From: Heliocidaris tuberculata
Taxonomy: Eukaryota > Echinodermata > Echinoidea > Camarodonta > Echinometridae
Assembly: GCA_025618425.1 (NCBI GenBank)
Contig: CM046835.1
Span: 17,327,959-17,391,958, forward strand
Direction: 5' to 3'
Length of the DNA stretch: 64,000 bases
In this document: positions 25,301 to 37,188 of the stretch, one piece after another
How the letters are laid out: each line of letters begins with the position of its first letter
How positions within the stretch are numbered: position 1 is the stretch's first letter
Made by a program: the position numbers and the translations under genes
The notes under the pieces: model-generated
Databases searched by the model: none
What the model saw: only the letters and a program-made list of their open reading frames with translations
Told to the model about the DNA's origin: nothing

Positions 25301-27047
25301 CCAATTTAAAAACTTTTTAACACTAGTCAACAATAAGTCAGTTCATAATTATAATTAGTGCATGTGCAGATAAAGGTCATTCGTACCGAGTACAATTGAT
25401 CCTTATACGCTGTCATTTTGTATGCAGCATGATGCACTCCACTATGAATTTACATGTTAAACAAGTAGAGCAGCCACCAAAACTGATGCAAGTGCACGTA
25501 CAAATTGGGGTCATTTCAGGGTCATTTGTACCATGAACTAATTACGAACCTTTCATTACGAACCGCTCATTGAATGGATTTAAGCATTTCTTCATTTTTT
25601 TTTTGGGGGGGGGGAGTGGAGCTAGTTTAGAAAATATCTTTTTAAAAGCAATTTTCAACAAAATTGATAAAACTTAAGCCAATCTACCTATAAATATGGC
25701 TGCTTTTACGAAGGTCTATAATCATGAATGTCTTTGATAACAAGTAGATCTTCATTTTATATTCTAAAAAACTGAATTTTGTTAACTTTCTAAAAGAGAG
25801 GCAGTCAGAAAATAAGACAACCTATAAAGTTACTAACTGGAAACAGAGATCTTAATGAAGTTTAGAACATGCATGAATAGATGCGTAATCATAAGTCATG
25901 TTGCCAAATTGAGGACCTATGCTACTGTTAAAGTGTGATTGTCAGTTTGTATTATTTACAGTGGGATAATATTTTTTTTTTTTCAAGTATTTTTCCCTCC
26001 ACAGGGATTTTATTGATTTTCAGTCGCAACAAATTAACAAACATATTCAAGGTAAATCACATTTATAATGTAAATACATCATACAATAATAACTCAAAAT
26101 AATTCAAAATACAAATGTTTCTTGAACTGTCGGGTTCACAGAAGACAAACATATTTTCAATAGTGTATTCATGGAATCCATGAAGAAAAAGCGAAACAAT
26201 ACAAACACATAGTTACATGTATCATCTTTTGAATATTGGGGTATACAATTACTTATTTCTGACCACTGTTAGTTATTTTGAAAATACAGCGCCAGTCGGC
26301 ACCTCCGATCACCTGTTCGCACTATTCAGCTTAGAACAACAAAAAAGTTGGTCCACCAACCACATTGTTCCGGCCGAACAGCATGAACATGCCAGTGGGA
26401 TAATATGACTTGTATGTGATATGTCAAGAGAGGGCACCAGGCAAATATTAGTCAATGTAGACTTTCATTTTTGACAAGTATTGAATTTCAGGATGATGAT
26501 GCTAATATCAAATCTTCATAATTTCCATGATCATGATGGTGATCATTATTATCTTAATCATTGTCTCATTATCATCAATTATCATTATCATCACCATGAT
26601 GATGATGATGATCATCATCATCACCATCATCGTCATCACTGCTACCATCTTACATCTTATCATCATGTAATAGTCATTATACTGTTGTGATTCACTTTGA
26701 AAACATTGAGTGTTGATATTCACAATTTTTTCAATTGTTCATTGTCCATACATGTATATCCCCTATCAGGTCCAGAGCAGCACATGGAGACCAGCAACCA
26801 CAAGGTGACCTTCCACCCTACCCAAGAGGTGCCCCTCCTAAGAGAGTGGTATCAGGACTTCCCGCACCCATCAGAGGGCCTCCTCCACCAGTACTGCAAT
26901 GTTCTCAACAACATGGAGACGAGGAAAGGGGGAAAGAGACCCGTAGAACTCATGCATCTCAAAAACTGGTGGAAGAACGAGAGGGCAAAGCACAAACGAC
27001 AGGCAATTATAGGTAGTAGCCAGAGTCACGTCAAAGATGAACACTGA
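22259..27047 (+). CDS. Second CMP-class module (SATB-like CUTL + one homeodomain)
   Basis: Three exons (22259-22370, 24811-24919, 26770-27047) join in frame: 37 codons, then 36 codons plus one base, then two bases completing a serine and 91 codons to TGA. The first two exons make a CUT-like domain close to vertebrate SATB ([13 protein letters not shown], then E-F-G-R-W-Y). The last exon encodes one homeodomain with the same extra loop as the Dve-like homeodomains about 15 kb upstream. No start codon or ULD exon was found between 7366 and 22258. It is either a 3' module of the same locus reached by alternative splicing or a second gene with unseen 5' exons. No second homeodomain follows. Confidence 0.8.
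22379..23522 (+). repeat. GGAT/GATA-type satellite array, about 1.15 kb
   Basis: Tetranucleotide ATGG/GATA units are organised into longer variants (TGGATAGATGGAT..., TTGATTGAATGATGG). The array starts about 9 nt after the donor at 22371. Frames on both strands within it are artefacts. Confidence 0.9.
24355..24700 (+). repeat. GA-rich simple sequence
   Basis: GAGAGA runs at about 24360-24400 and 24650-24680, intronic between module 2 exons a and b. Confidence 0.7.
24811..24919 (+). CDS. Module 2 exon b: second half of SATB-like CUTL
   Basis: The acceptor is ttctatcctcag at 24810 and the donor GTAAGT at 24920. Thirty-six codons plus one base. The peptide [11 protein letters not shown] and later [11 protein letters not shown] aligns closely with the second half of the SATB CUT-like domain. 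It is surrounded by GA-rich simple sequence. Confidence 0.88.
25332..25571. mobile_element. Intact 240-bp MITE (family E)
   Basis: The left end AATAAGTCAGTTCATAATTA and the right end ATTACGAACCGCTCATT are imperfect inverted repeats. The inner words GTGCAGATAAAGGTCATTCG and CAGGGTCATTTGTACCATG match the two halves of the split copy at 52072-59928. Confidence 0.75.
26489..26690 (+). repeat. CAT/ATG trinucleotide-rich tract
   Basis: Runs of ATGATG, CATCATCATCACC and TTATTATCATC. His/Asp/Ile-rich frames on both strands are artefacts. It lies just 5' of the homeodomain exon. Confidence 0.8.
26770..27047 (+). CDS. Module 2 terminal exon: divergent homeodomain
   Basis: The acceptor is tatcag at 26769. 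Two bases complete a Ser codon from the previous exon, then 91 codons to TGA at 27045-27047. The homeodomain begins near K-V-T-F-H-P and ends near A-K-H-K-R-Q. It carries an extra loop (E-T-R-K-G-G-K-R) and helix 3 N-W-W-K-N-E-R, so the usual Phe at position 49 is Trp while Trp48, Asn51 and Arg53 are kept. The tail after it is short and Ser/His-rich. A CAT/ATG-rich repeat lies just upstream in the intron. Confidence 0.88.
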
Positions 27048-28026
27048 TATCAGAGTGTGATGAACTGATATGAAAGGACAATGAGCTGATGTTAAATCAT
27101 CTTCACCCAGGAGGCGACAGTATCCATTGGCATAGCTACAGGAGGGCACAGGGGGCACATGAACCCTTATAGAATGGCCAAAAAAAAAAGAAGGGAGAGG
27201 GGAAGCAACATAAAAAGAAGATAAATGCATCCCCTACCAAACCATCACCCTTCTCCAAGACCTTGTCTTTTCTTCTTTCTTTTACCTACGTGTAGTAAGA
27301 CGGTTGCCCCCTCAATAGCTGGAATCCAATCTACACTCTTAGAGTATCGATTTGGCATATGAATGGAGATCTGTTTCTGTATCTATTCAAGTTGTATGGA
27401 GAATGTGATCAAGGTTATTCAAGATTGGTACAGATTCCTTTACGTTCTCTTCACATTTAAAATATCAAGCTAGTCCCAAAAAGTGGTGAACTTACAATAT
27501 GAGCCCAAAGTTCAAAGCGACATCACCGACTGTGTATTCATTCAAGTTGTAAGTGGAGGATGAAATCACAAAACAAGAAAATCAGCAGAGATTTTGTAAC
27601 AATTTGTTTGTGTTCAAACTATCAAGACGATATGAAATTGCCATGAAATGATGTGGAAAAGTTTCTTGCACAGTGGTTAACAGCGATGTTTTGTAGTATG
27701 AAGGAGATTTCATGTCACTCTATTTATTCAAGCAGTCTGCTCTGCAGAGGATATAATCAGGAAATCATTAGCAAGATATCTCTTCATGATCAAAAAGTGG
27801 CAAGCAAGAACTTTGTCCATGAATAAGTGAAGAAATTAATTTATTTAGCCCTCCAGACTGTGGCACTGCACACTTGACAATACCATTAATATTTGGTGAC
27901 TGAATGATAAAGAATATAAACATGCCATGCACATGAACAAGGCAAATTGGTAGGGGTGGTTATGGGAGGGTCTCCTATCGTCTTCTTTTGATTGGGGAGA
28001 AACATACTCCACCCCCTCCTCCCACT

Positions 28027-28105
28027 GCACCTAACCCTACCCTAAACTTATTCTAAAACCAATTGAAATCTTAACCTTTATTTGACAAAATAAAGCCCGG
28101 AGCAA
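28027..28105 (+). repeat. Interspersed repeat R copy 2 (uninterrupted)
   Basis: CACCTAACCCTACCCTAAAC ... CCAATTGAAATCTTAACC ... CCTTTATTTGACAAAATAAA, then GCCCGGAGCA. It lacks the MITE found in copy 1. Confidence 0.6.
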
Positions 28106-31100
28106 GGGTCGCTGCAATTTGGGTTCACTTTTTTTTTAAAGTCCCATGTAAGAAAATGCGGGGATTTTTTGTGGAAATGCCCATAGTCAAGTAGGCCTGT
28201 CAGCTTTAATGAGCAAGAACTTTCACATTCTTTTGTTCAGTTTTACATGTGTGTTTGGTGCATTTGGTTTTATACTTTTCTCACACTTTTTGAGTATAGT
28301 TGTGTTATTCCTTGATCAAATCTTCAAAAGATGCTGGATTTCTTTTGTGGATATTTTCAAAGGAGTTTGCTGAAGATATTTTTTCCTGATCAGTTTGGTG
28401 CTTTACACATATACATGTATGCACATTGATGGACATAACTGATTATCAGGATTATTTGTGTATATGTCATAGTTTCTTTGGAGATTTTTTTTTAACATAG
28501 AACCACAGAGTAAGCCTTCTAGAAACCAATGATTCAAGTGCCTAAATTAAGTTAGAATGGAAAAGAAAATAAAATTGATAAGATGAAGACACCAAAGGGG
28601 AATTCCTACCTGAAAATAAACAATTATCATTAAAATGAGAAGAAAAAAAAAATAAGGTAGATCAATAAAAGATTGAGAAGAATCCAACAAATCAAAGTTG
28701 CATTGTTTGAAATTGCAAATTTAATTTTAATCATGTTGATTAAAAAATCAATTTCAATTGCTGATCTAAATCAGAGTTAAACTTTTGGCCAGCCCTGAAA
28801 CAAATGTACAAAAAACAAAAGCAATTAAAAAGCATGTTTTTAGTTATTTACACTACCATTCTTTTGTAGACCAATTGGTAAAATATACTGTGCTCTCAAA
28901 ATTGTTTGATCTTCCTTCTTTTTTCTTGTGCACCTTGGAATGGAAGTTGCAGATAAAATGCACCATGCAAGATTTGATCAGTCTGTTTTCCCCATTGTTT
29001 CTGCTTTTAAAGGAATCGATATGTTTTCAGGCAGGAATTTATGCTTTCTGTAGAGAAAGTTTTTCAAAACATCATTCTTGTGAAGTTCATTTCATTTTAA
29101 AGTACCAAATCCATAAATAGGAGTACATATTTTTTTTTAATGTTATGTTTGATGCTGTGTTTAATGTCTGTGATCATAGCAAAGGAACACTAACTATACA
29201 GTCTGCAAATGCAGTGTAATTTGTATAAGTTGAAAGTAGTAGGAGTAATGAAATTTATTTATCTTGCCATGAATTATGCCAAATAAATAATATCCATTTG
29301 TGTATTTATTCCAAGAAATGATGAAATTTATTCTTATAGCACAGTGCATCCCCATCTTTCAGATGTCCACTATTTATTGGTCCCTCTTTCCTTAGAAAAA
29401 TATAAACATTCCCCTTTAATAGAAATTAGTCGTTATTTATTTTTGGAAAGTTGCTTAAACATGGTTGCAGGCAATTTAGAAACACTATGGTTATATTGAT
29501 TTTACCATTTTGTATGTTCAAAGCTTGATGATAATTAGATATTGCCAAGTGAAGTGTTCGAGTTTGGAAACAAGTCTGGATTAAAAAAAGACAAACTAAA
29601 GAAATCCAACTACATTGACTTTCTGTGCATTTTGTATTTTGCAGCATTTATAGTCTTTTAACTCCTTGTTTATTTACAATATTCAGTATTTTCAAATCAA
29701 TTGGTAAAAGGCAACTTAAGATCCCCTTTTATTGATTTATTTTTTAAAGTTATAAGTGTAAACTTAGTAATAAAAATTGTTCAACTTTTATACCAAATTC
29801 ACTAAGCATGCTTAGTACTTTAAAACCCACTCTCCATCTCTCTCTTTCATTCCTTTTTCTCCCTCAGCTCTTTCTCTCTCTTGCTCTGTCTGTCTCTCTC
29901 TCTCTCCTTTTGCCTCTCATTTCCTTATATCTTTTTCTCATTCTTTGTCTTTCCTGTCTTTGTTCTCCATCCTTATTTTCCATATTCTCTTCTCCACTCT
30001 TCCTTATCTCTCATATCTCACTCTCATTCATTTTCTGATCTCTTCATTATCTCTCTTTCTTGTTTTCATTTCTCTCTCTCTCTCTCTCTTACTCTCATTC
30101 CCCTTGAATCTCTTTCTCTCCTCTCCATCTTTCATGTCTCTCTTGTTTTCTTCCTTTCATTTTGAACCCTTTCTCACTACATCCACAATAGTAACAATTA
30201 AAAAAAAATACCATCAACAATCAAATAAAAATGCATTAAAATGAACAGACCACTTCACCATGCATAATTGCATTAAATATATACTGAACTTGGCAAGAGA
30301 CACTATTGCTAGATGATTCTGTAACAGCAACAGCTGATGTGCATATGGTAAATTCCATCAAAGTTGCTTTACAGAGCATGTTGGTTCAACAGTTGTTCAA
30401 CAAGGATTATGAGGAGAAAATTCATTAGTTTGGAATACATAGAAATAAAGACAGTATGTGGTCTATTCCTTTTATAGCACCTGCCCAACTACAATTACCC
30501 TAGACCAGTCATGTGGTGACACAGTCAAAGATTATACATAGACATTTTAAGACAGAAATTTGTATGAAAATATATCTTTTAATCATCGTCAAAACTTCCC
30601 ATTTCACATAATCTTAAGGCCACAATTTCACTATCATAATGAAGATCTTTGTAATAACATTGTGATTACACATTTCAATACTGTTACAAATTCTGTAACA
30701 ATTAAGATGTACTTTCACTGTGTACAACACACTAAAAGAGACATTCTCTTTGATGAAATAAAGTAAAAGAATGTTACTTTGCACATACCATGAATTAATG
30801 GTTCACACTTCACACTTTCTACTCATTTAATGTCATGTACCTACATGTACTCCAGAGTGGAGAGTTTTCTTCAAGAGCGGGGTATATCCATTCCTCCTGA
30901 AAAACAAACTTCACAGGAAAGTGATAGGTTTTTGACAAAACAGATTTACGTGAATAGCTGCAATAATCAAAATAATCTACTATAACGTGTAATCATAATC
31001 ATTCAAAAAGTTTGGGGTTTTTTTTCACTGTTTTTATTTCATTTCATATACACCTACCCTATTATTCAACATAAAAAGACTGGCATTGGTACAGGTATAC

Positions 31101-32177
31101 TACATATCCAATACATAAAGAAAGTTCTCTACAAAGTGATATGAATGCCAAGAATTAATATTAGGCCTGATTCAATTTTTGTCACAAAGAGAGAGCAAGA
31201 CATGACAAAGCAATGTACCATGGTGATTCTGGTTATACAAAACTCACGATATGACTAGGCCTTAACATAACAAATGTACAAGGATGAAAATTTTACGTGC
31301 ATATATCCAGTACACATTTACATGTATCATGAAAATTCCTTGCTCATGTACATTACAATAATTCATACTTTTGTGACATTCAAAATTGACAAGTACTTAT
31401 TTAAAATAAATACTGTGCCCCTGTAATTCCTGACTCACAGTAACAGGAGAACGATTGCAAAAACTTGAGAGAAATAGACTCGAGGCCAATTTCCATACCC
31501 CATTGTATATCCAATAGAAAACATATTTGGATTATGTAATATGTCGTTATATTTGCACATTTCAATAGGTGATTGACAAGGTTACTGGAATTGCCTTTGG
31601 TTGATTTTTTAGTCTCCGCGACTGTATTGATGATTAATATTTATAATAATTTAACACTTATGTCCATGCATACATTAGCACATTGTTGTAGTGTTTCCCA
31701 TATATCTATTTTATTCAACTAAGAAACTCTGCAAACTAAAAGTACACATTGATTATAAGTTCCAAATGTCAAGACTCATTTCTGTTCTTCTTTGCCCATA
31801 AATCTAAGAGCTCTTCATCACATGTATCATATACAGCGAATCTCAGAATAGTAGGAAAGCTTTTGCAAAAACAGTGGCACAATGGAAAATATTTCAGAGG
31901 CAAAAAAGAGGTTAAAAAGGGGTCACTTCTTTGTAATTCATTTATGAAGGATGAGAAACGACTACTGTATTTAAAACATAGTCGTTGTCATGCATGTACA
32001 GAAAGAAGAAGAAAAATTCTGGTTTGACAGAATGTAGTCATGAACAGATCATCCTAAAATTTTTCTAGGGGAGTGTAGGGGGGGGGGGGGAGGGAGGTTG
32101 TTAGACTACTTTACAAGATGATAAGAAATTTGTGGTAGGAGTCCTTTGAGAGATTGGTATACAGGAAAACAAAGCCT
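28106..32177. other. No gene recognised
   Basis: AT-rich sequence with a CT-rich block at 29825-30160 whose overlapping frames are artefacts. From 27048 to 28026 the presumed 3' flank of module 2 likewise shows no further coding. A G-run lies at 32079-32090. Confidence 0.4.
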
Positions 32178-32348
32178 CCACAGCAGTGACAGCAATGAAG
32201 AGCCACAATGGAATAGACTATGAGGCCTCGACTTTCCTCGATGATGTGTCCATTATTAGAGAAATAATTCCAGAAGTTGGACCAAGACTGAAGTTCAGTA
32301 AACTGTTTCATAAATATGTTAGAGGTGCTGACAAGTCTGGAGATATAT
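32178..32348 (+). pseudogene. SAM-like domain fragment
   Basis: An open stretch encodes N-G-I-D-Y-E-A-S-T-F-L followed by I-I-P-E-V-G-P-R-L-K-F. This resembles the second half of a SAM domain as found in many transposon-derived and repetitive invertebrate proteins. A plausible acceptor (tggtatacag) precedes it at about 32163. It is short and broken on both sides. Confidence 0.35.
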
Positions 32349-32554
32349 GACACATCTGTGGATGCTGAGCAGGACATGTCTAAGGGCACTGTAGAAAAAG
32401 CTGTGGAGGATGCTGTGTCTGCATATGGTAAATATGTGTTTTAAATGCACTATTTACTGAAATTTGAAATGTGCTTTACACAATCAATGTGGCACTACAT
32501 AGGACCAAAGTCAAGTTGTGAGTTCTGCACTTTCAAGCTCTAAACAAGCTACAA

Positions 32555-32959
32555 ATGTCCAATTGTCGGTTGAGGAGTGTGGAAAGTTCTGCTAAAACGG
32601 AAATAAAGATCTGCAGTTTCATTGCTGAACATAATCTTTCTCTTTCTATTTCGGATGACCTCCTGGCATTTTTGAAGAGTTTGTTTCCATCTGATGAGAC
32701 TCTAAAACATGTAACACTGGGTAAGCAGAAAGCTACCAATACAGTGACACAGGTACTTGGATTCTACTATATGAAAGAAGGGATTGAGAAATTAAGGAAA
32801 CACAAGTTCTCTCTTATCATAGATGAAATGACAGATAAATGGACTTCAAGTCAAATGGCCATTCTAGCTACATATTTTGATGCTGACACATTTCAGACAG
32901 CTACAGTATTCATAGATCATATGTGGTTTTTGCCCGTACGTGTGTACGTAAGTGCCTAG
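32555..32959 (+). pseudogene. hAT-superfamily transposase fragment
   Basis: The 134-residue frame contains A-K-T-E-I-K-I-C-S-F-I-A-E-H-N-L-S and, near residue 85, L-I-I-D-E-M-T-D. The latter is the hAT block that carries the first catalytic Asp (usually D-E-S-T-D). The fragment ends before the rest of the DDE core and the C-terminal dimerisation domain. Similar sequences in vertebrates are annotated as ZNF/SCAN-type domesticated hAT genes. Flanking sequence has no continuation. Confidence 0.6.
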
Positions 32960-33837
32960 GTTGCGACAGACATAGCAGTAATTTACATACGGAACTTGGA
33001 ATCTCAAAACAAAGAGTGAGCCATGAGGGCGTTTTTATTCTCATTTGTTTATTTATTTCATTTGGTATTTAGCCTTTTTTTTTCATTTCCCAAATTTCCT
33101 GTAATTATTGAATTTGATGGAATTATTTCATTTCCCGAACCTTTCCTGGAAAAAATCAAAATTTCCAGAAATTTCCAGAATTTTGGGAAAAGTGGAAACA
33201 CTGACTATACCATCAAAGTGGGTTTAAAAAAAAAAAATATTTATTGGGCAAAGAATCAAGGAATCAGTGAATACAAAACAACAGTAGATTTACAAGAGAG
33301 TCACATGGATGCCGGGAAAAGAAAAAAAAAAAAAAGGGAAAGTGCTTAATTTGAAATTATATCAAAGTACCCTATTTAGAGATTTTCAGCTAGATTTAGT
33401 GGTACGGTAAAAAAATTGCTTGCTATCTCTGGAGTTCAAGCATTTTTACAGGTTGTAAAAAAAACCCCAAAACAACAAAGTTTAGATGAACTTTTTTTTT
33501 CTTGCTGCCACTCCACTTCCAGAGATGTGATACAAGTACAACCTTTATAACCTACAGCAGGAGATGTGATACCAGCACAACCTACAGCAAATTTAGTATC
33601 AAATATGTACATGTATTACTGAATATTAAATTGAATAGGAAATATGTATTATGGAATAGCAATTTATAATTGTTAGTAATTCCTACCATGTGTACATTAT
33701 TCACTTATTCCTATATAATTATTATGATGATGTTATGATATTGCAATAATTTCCATTTATACCACCTCATGAAGTTTTTTTTAAAATTTATTATCATTCA
33801 ATATGCACATGTATTAGTGAATGTTCAATAGTGCATG

Positions 33838-33847
33838 CAAATAATAT

Positions 33848-33883
<36 letters not shown>

Positions 33884-33955
33884 TACCATATTTATATAGT
33901 GCATATCACAATATGTCCCTATGCACTGTACATTCATATATGTATATTTGTGAAG
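33838..33955 (-). repeat. L2/SINE-type 3' end in minus orientation
   Basis: Read on the minus strand: GTGCATAGGGACATATTGTG, GCACTATATAAATATGG, then (ATT)n at 33850-33882. This is the usual tail of CR1/L2-related elements. Confidence 0.5.
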
Positions 33956-34094
33956 TGTTCATTGTGAATAGCATTAGTTGTACATATTTTATGTCAGTAT
34001 TTCAATAAACAAGGGGAAAAAAAACCTGGAGTGGAGTATTTAATAGTCTGGGAATCAAATTCAATTGAAACCGCTAGTGTTGGGCAAATATGTT

Positions 34095-36254
34095 ATGACT
34101 CAATCTAACGTTACTAGTAATAGGTCTACTGATGACATCCTAAATTTGGCATGTGCCACATTAGGACTTAAAGAATTCAAGCATCAGCAACGAAGAGCAC
34201 TGGACTCATTTTTGAAGGGTCACGACGTGTTTGTAAGCCTTCCAACAGGCTTCGGGAAAAGCATCATTTTCCAGGCTGCTCCAATTTGTAGTTATATATT
34301 AGAAAAGGATACAACTTAGAAGCAGGTGAGCAAGGCCAAGGACTAGGTCATGCACACAGTTTTGCCATTGTGGTTACGCCAATAAAGGCCTTGATCAAGG
34401 ACCAGCTTGTAAGGTGTGAAAGGTTAAAAATTGGCGCAAGAGGCATCAGTGGAGGCTGTGACGACAGCTTCTTAGAGAGTTTGTTTGCTGGTAATCTATC
34501 TGTACTCTTCACCTCACCAGAGTTCCTGATAGGGGATTCGGGAAGAATGTTTTTGCGGATGGAATATGTTCAGGAGCATCTCTGTGGTTTTTTCGTTGAT
34601 GAGAGCCACTTTGTTTTGAAATGGTAAGCACATATCTCCTTATTTAACATTAATTTGAGCCTCTTTTACCTCTTTCAAAGCAATCAAAAGTTTCATTGGG
34701 CAAGAGTAGACTAACTACACCTTACGTTACAGTGGTGTATTCAAACACTGACACTGTTCTACAGTTCAGGCATAAACATGTTTCTTCCTATGAAAACTGA
34801 AATTAAAAAAGAATTGACAAATTAAAATTATTTATTATTTGTTCTTCATTGTCATCTCTATCAGGTTTGGGAATGGTCGTTACCTATGTACATGTACCCC
34901 CACATAGCCATTATAGGGAATGACTCTCTTTAATTCGTTCGAGCATTTCATATCCCAAAAGTCTGGTTCAGTTTGACACCTATGCGTCCCCTCCCCATTT
35001 TTTTGTTGCTGTTGTAAATCATGGATCGGTCTCTGCAGACATATGTAATAAAATAGAGAAAACTGTATTTTATAACTTGTTTTTAAAGAATTACAGAAGC
35101 TAATGGAGAAATTTGCCTGCTTTTCTGATACTTCATGAAATTCATAGGAATAAAATGCATAATGAAAACATTTATGAATCACACAAACGTACACTTTTAT
35201 TTTCTGAATACAGGGGACAGTCATCTGGGAAGACACAAGCTTTCTGATCAAGCTATAGAGCTATTGCAGAGCTGAGGTCAACCCTTCCCGATGTACCTGT
35301 TGTGGCAATGACAGCTACAGCAACATCAGATGTTCGGATCAAAGTAGCACAAGGTCCGGCAATGAGGAACTATGACATGATAACAAAGTCACCTGATCAA
35401 CCAAACAGTAAAACAAGTTGTACTGACAATGGCAAATCGAGACTTTGATCACGCATTTCGATTTCTCAATGATGAATTGAAGTCAAAGCGCCAACACACC
35501 GAGAGGACCATTCAGTACTGTCAGTCTAGGAAAGTGGTTGCAAGAGCTCTATGCAATGTTTGTTAGTGAAGCTCCAAAATCATGTGCCCCATACTTTGAC
35601 ATGTACCACACAAATACAGAAAGCGATGTGCAAGAACGCATTATACTGCAAAGGATTTTGCGAATGCAGATGGATGCATACGTATCCTAATAGCAACAAT
35701 TGCATGCAGAATGGGCATCAATGTAAAAGGAACTCATACAGCCATCATGGTCGGACGGCCATCAGGCCTTGACTGGAAGTAGCTGTTATGCAAAGACTCG
35801 TCAAATAGAAGCATTGGCAGGACAGTCTTTCAAACATGAAGCACACTCATGGGAACTGCCAATCCTCATTCCAACCCCATCACAACTCAACAAGCTGCAG
35901 AGTTCACTCGAGGAGTATCGCGACTCCCTGGCGTCAGCTAATCCTGATCACCTCTACAGTGGCAAAGACTTAGCTAGTGGCCTATCACAAGCAACCATAG
36001 AACAAATTTTACAGGAGAGCAATGTTCACCTGACTAAGGCAGAGGACTTCAAGCGATATCGCTTTTCTAGCCCTGAGGTAGGAGAGAAAACATGGGACCT
36101 ATATTTTACTGCATTCGAGAGAGAAGATATGCTGCCCGGAGAGTACACTATCACAGACACTTGCTCTCAGCTGGAGTCTGATGAATCCCATTTGTGGTCC
36201 GGAGATGAATTTGCTGATGCTATATTAGATCTGAGTCAGAGTGACAGTGATTAA
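34095..36254 (+). pseudogene. RecQ-like superfamily 2 helicase pseudogene (transposon-associated type)
   Basis: Fragments in order: F-K-H-Q-Q and Walker A S-L-P-T-G-F-G-K-S (34095-34320); V-T-P-I-K-A-L-I-K-D-Q-L and the DEAH-box equivalent V-D-E-S-H-F-V-L-K-W (34370-34623); after an apparent intron (GTAAGC at 34624, acceptor ending CAG at 35213) A-E-L-R-S-T-L-P and M-T-A-T-A-T (motif III); Y-C-Q-S-R-K-V-V; I-A-T-I-A-C-R-M-G-I-N-V-K-G (motif V, Phe-Gly replaced by Cys-Arg); and a 161-residue C-terminal ORF (35769-36254). Stops and frameshifts occur at about 35248, 35447 and 35565. Multicopy RecQ-like genes of this type are common in cnidarian and echinoderm genomes and behave like mobile sequences; that link is background knowledge. 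Confidence 0.75.
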
Positions 36255-36259
36255 GGACA

Positions 36260-37083
36260 GTCATTATGTCACAGTAAACACGTGTTCAATCAATTTGTGC
36301 AATGTGACACTGTACATGTATTGAGGAATCTTTTAACTTTGTGCCTTAATCATACGAGTAACACAAATTAGATACTCTGAGCTTGTTAATCTACTGCAGA
36401 AGATGCATACATGTACTACATGTTTTGTATTTTTTCAGGTTCTTTTTTGAGGCTTGCCTTAAAGTTTAAACTATAGCTTTGAATCACATACTTCATGGAA
36501 ATTTCAAGAAGTACAGTGTATGTTTCGGACATGTACATTTATTTCAAAAACTTAGAAGAACTCAAATAAAGATTGATATTGGATGAAGTGTGAAGAACTA
36601 CATTCATGCATCACAGGTATGAAGGGGGGCATTGGGGTATTAAATGAAAAAAAATAAATAAAAAGTTTTACATTTCCTGGTGTAGTATTAAGTGTAAGCT
36701 TTCAGAAAATACCCATTTTATGAGGTACAGGTATGTATTTCTTTGTCTAATTAAGGATTAAGTAATTGATGTCAAGCACTTTATCAACCAGAAGTACTTA
36801 TTTTCAAACTGGAAGTTGAAATATTTACTCAATATAGTCCACAAAATATTTGAAAAAAGGAGAGACAATCCTGTAACTTTTTCTCCAGGATCTTTCCCTG
36901 TGTTGTCAGTAGAGTCCCTTTATAAAAGAGCAGCGACATGACGAGTCAAAAGAAATCGGTCACGTGACCGCTGGATGCCATGTTGTTTCCATTCGGCAGC
37001 CACCAACGACTGAGCTGTATATGCATTTACTATACGAGGAATGCATTCATCTTGTGATCTACAGTTCTCATATTCTTTCAAAA
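36260..37083. other. No gene recognised between RecQ-like and THAP relics
   Basis: AT-rich, no repeats with defined ends. GTCACGTGACC lies at 36959-36969, close upstream of the THAP start. Confidence 0.3.
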
Positions 37084-37188
37084 ATGACTGGCTGCTGCGC
37101 CTATGGGTGCAGTAATCGGTCGGAAAAGAGGTTTCATGTGTACCATTTCCAAAGAAATCCAGAGAGAAGGAAATTATGGGTGAATTGA
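37084..37188 (+). pseudogene. THAP zinc-finger fragment
   Basis: It encodes M-T-G-C-C-A-Y-G-C-S-N-R then F-H-V-Y-H-F-Q-R-N-P-E-R-R-K-L-W, the start of a THAP domain (first two Cys and the conserved Pro/Trp region), then stops at TGA. The second C-x2-H half is missing. It could be a first exon with the donor lost, or a P-element/Kolobok-type transposase relic. Confidence 0.55.

Noticed and set aside
26481..26723. His/Asp-rich plus and Met/Ile-rich minus frames
   Set aside because: CAT/ATG trinucleotide tract.
28087..28092. AATAAA as polyadenylation signal of module 2
   Set aside because: Lies inside interspersed repeat R over 1 kb from the stop; no independent support.
29808..30244. Leu/Ser-rich overlapping frames
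   Set aside because: CT-rich low-complexity tract.
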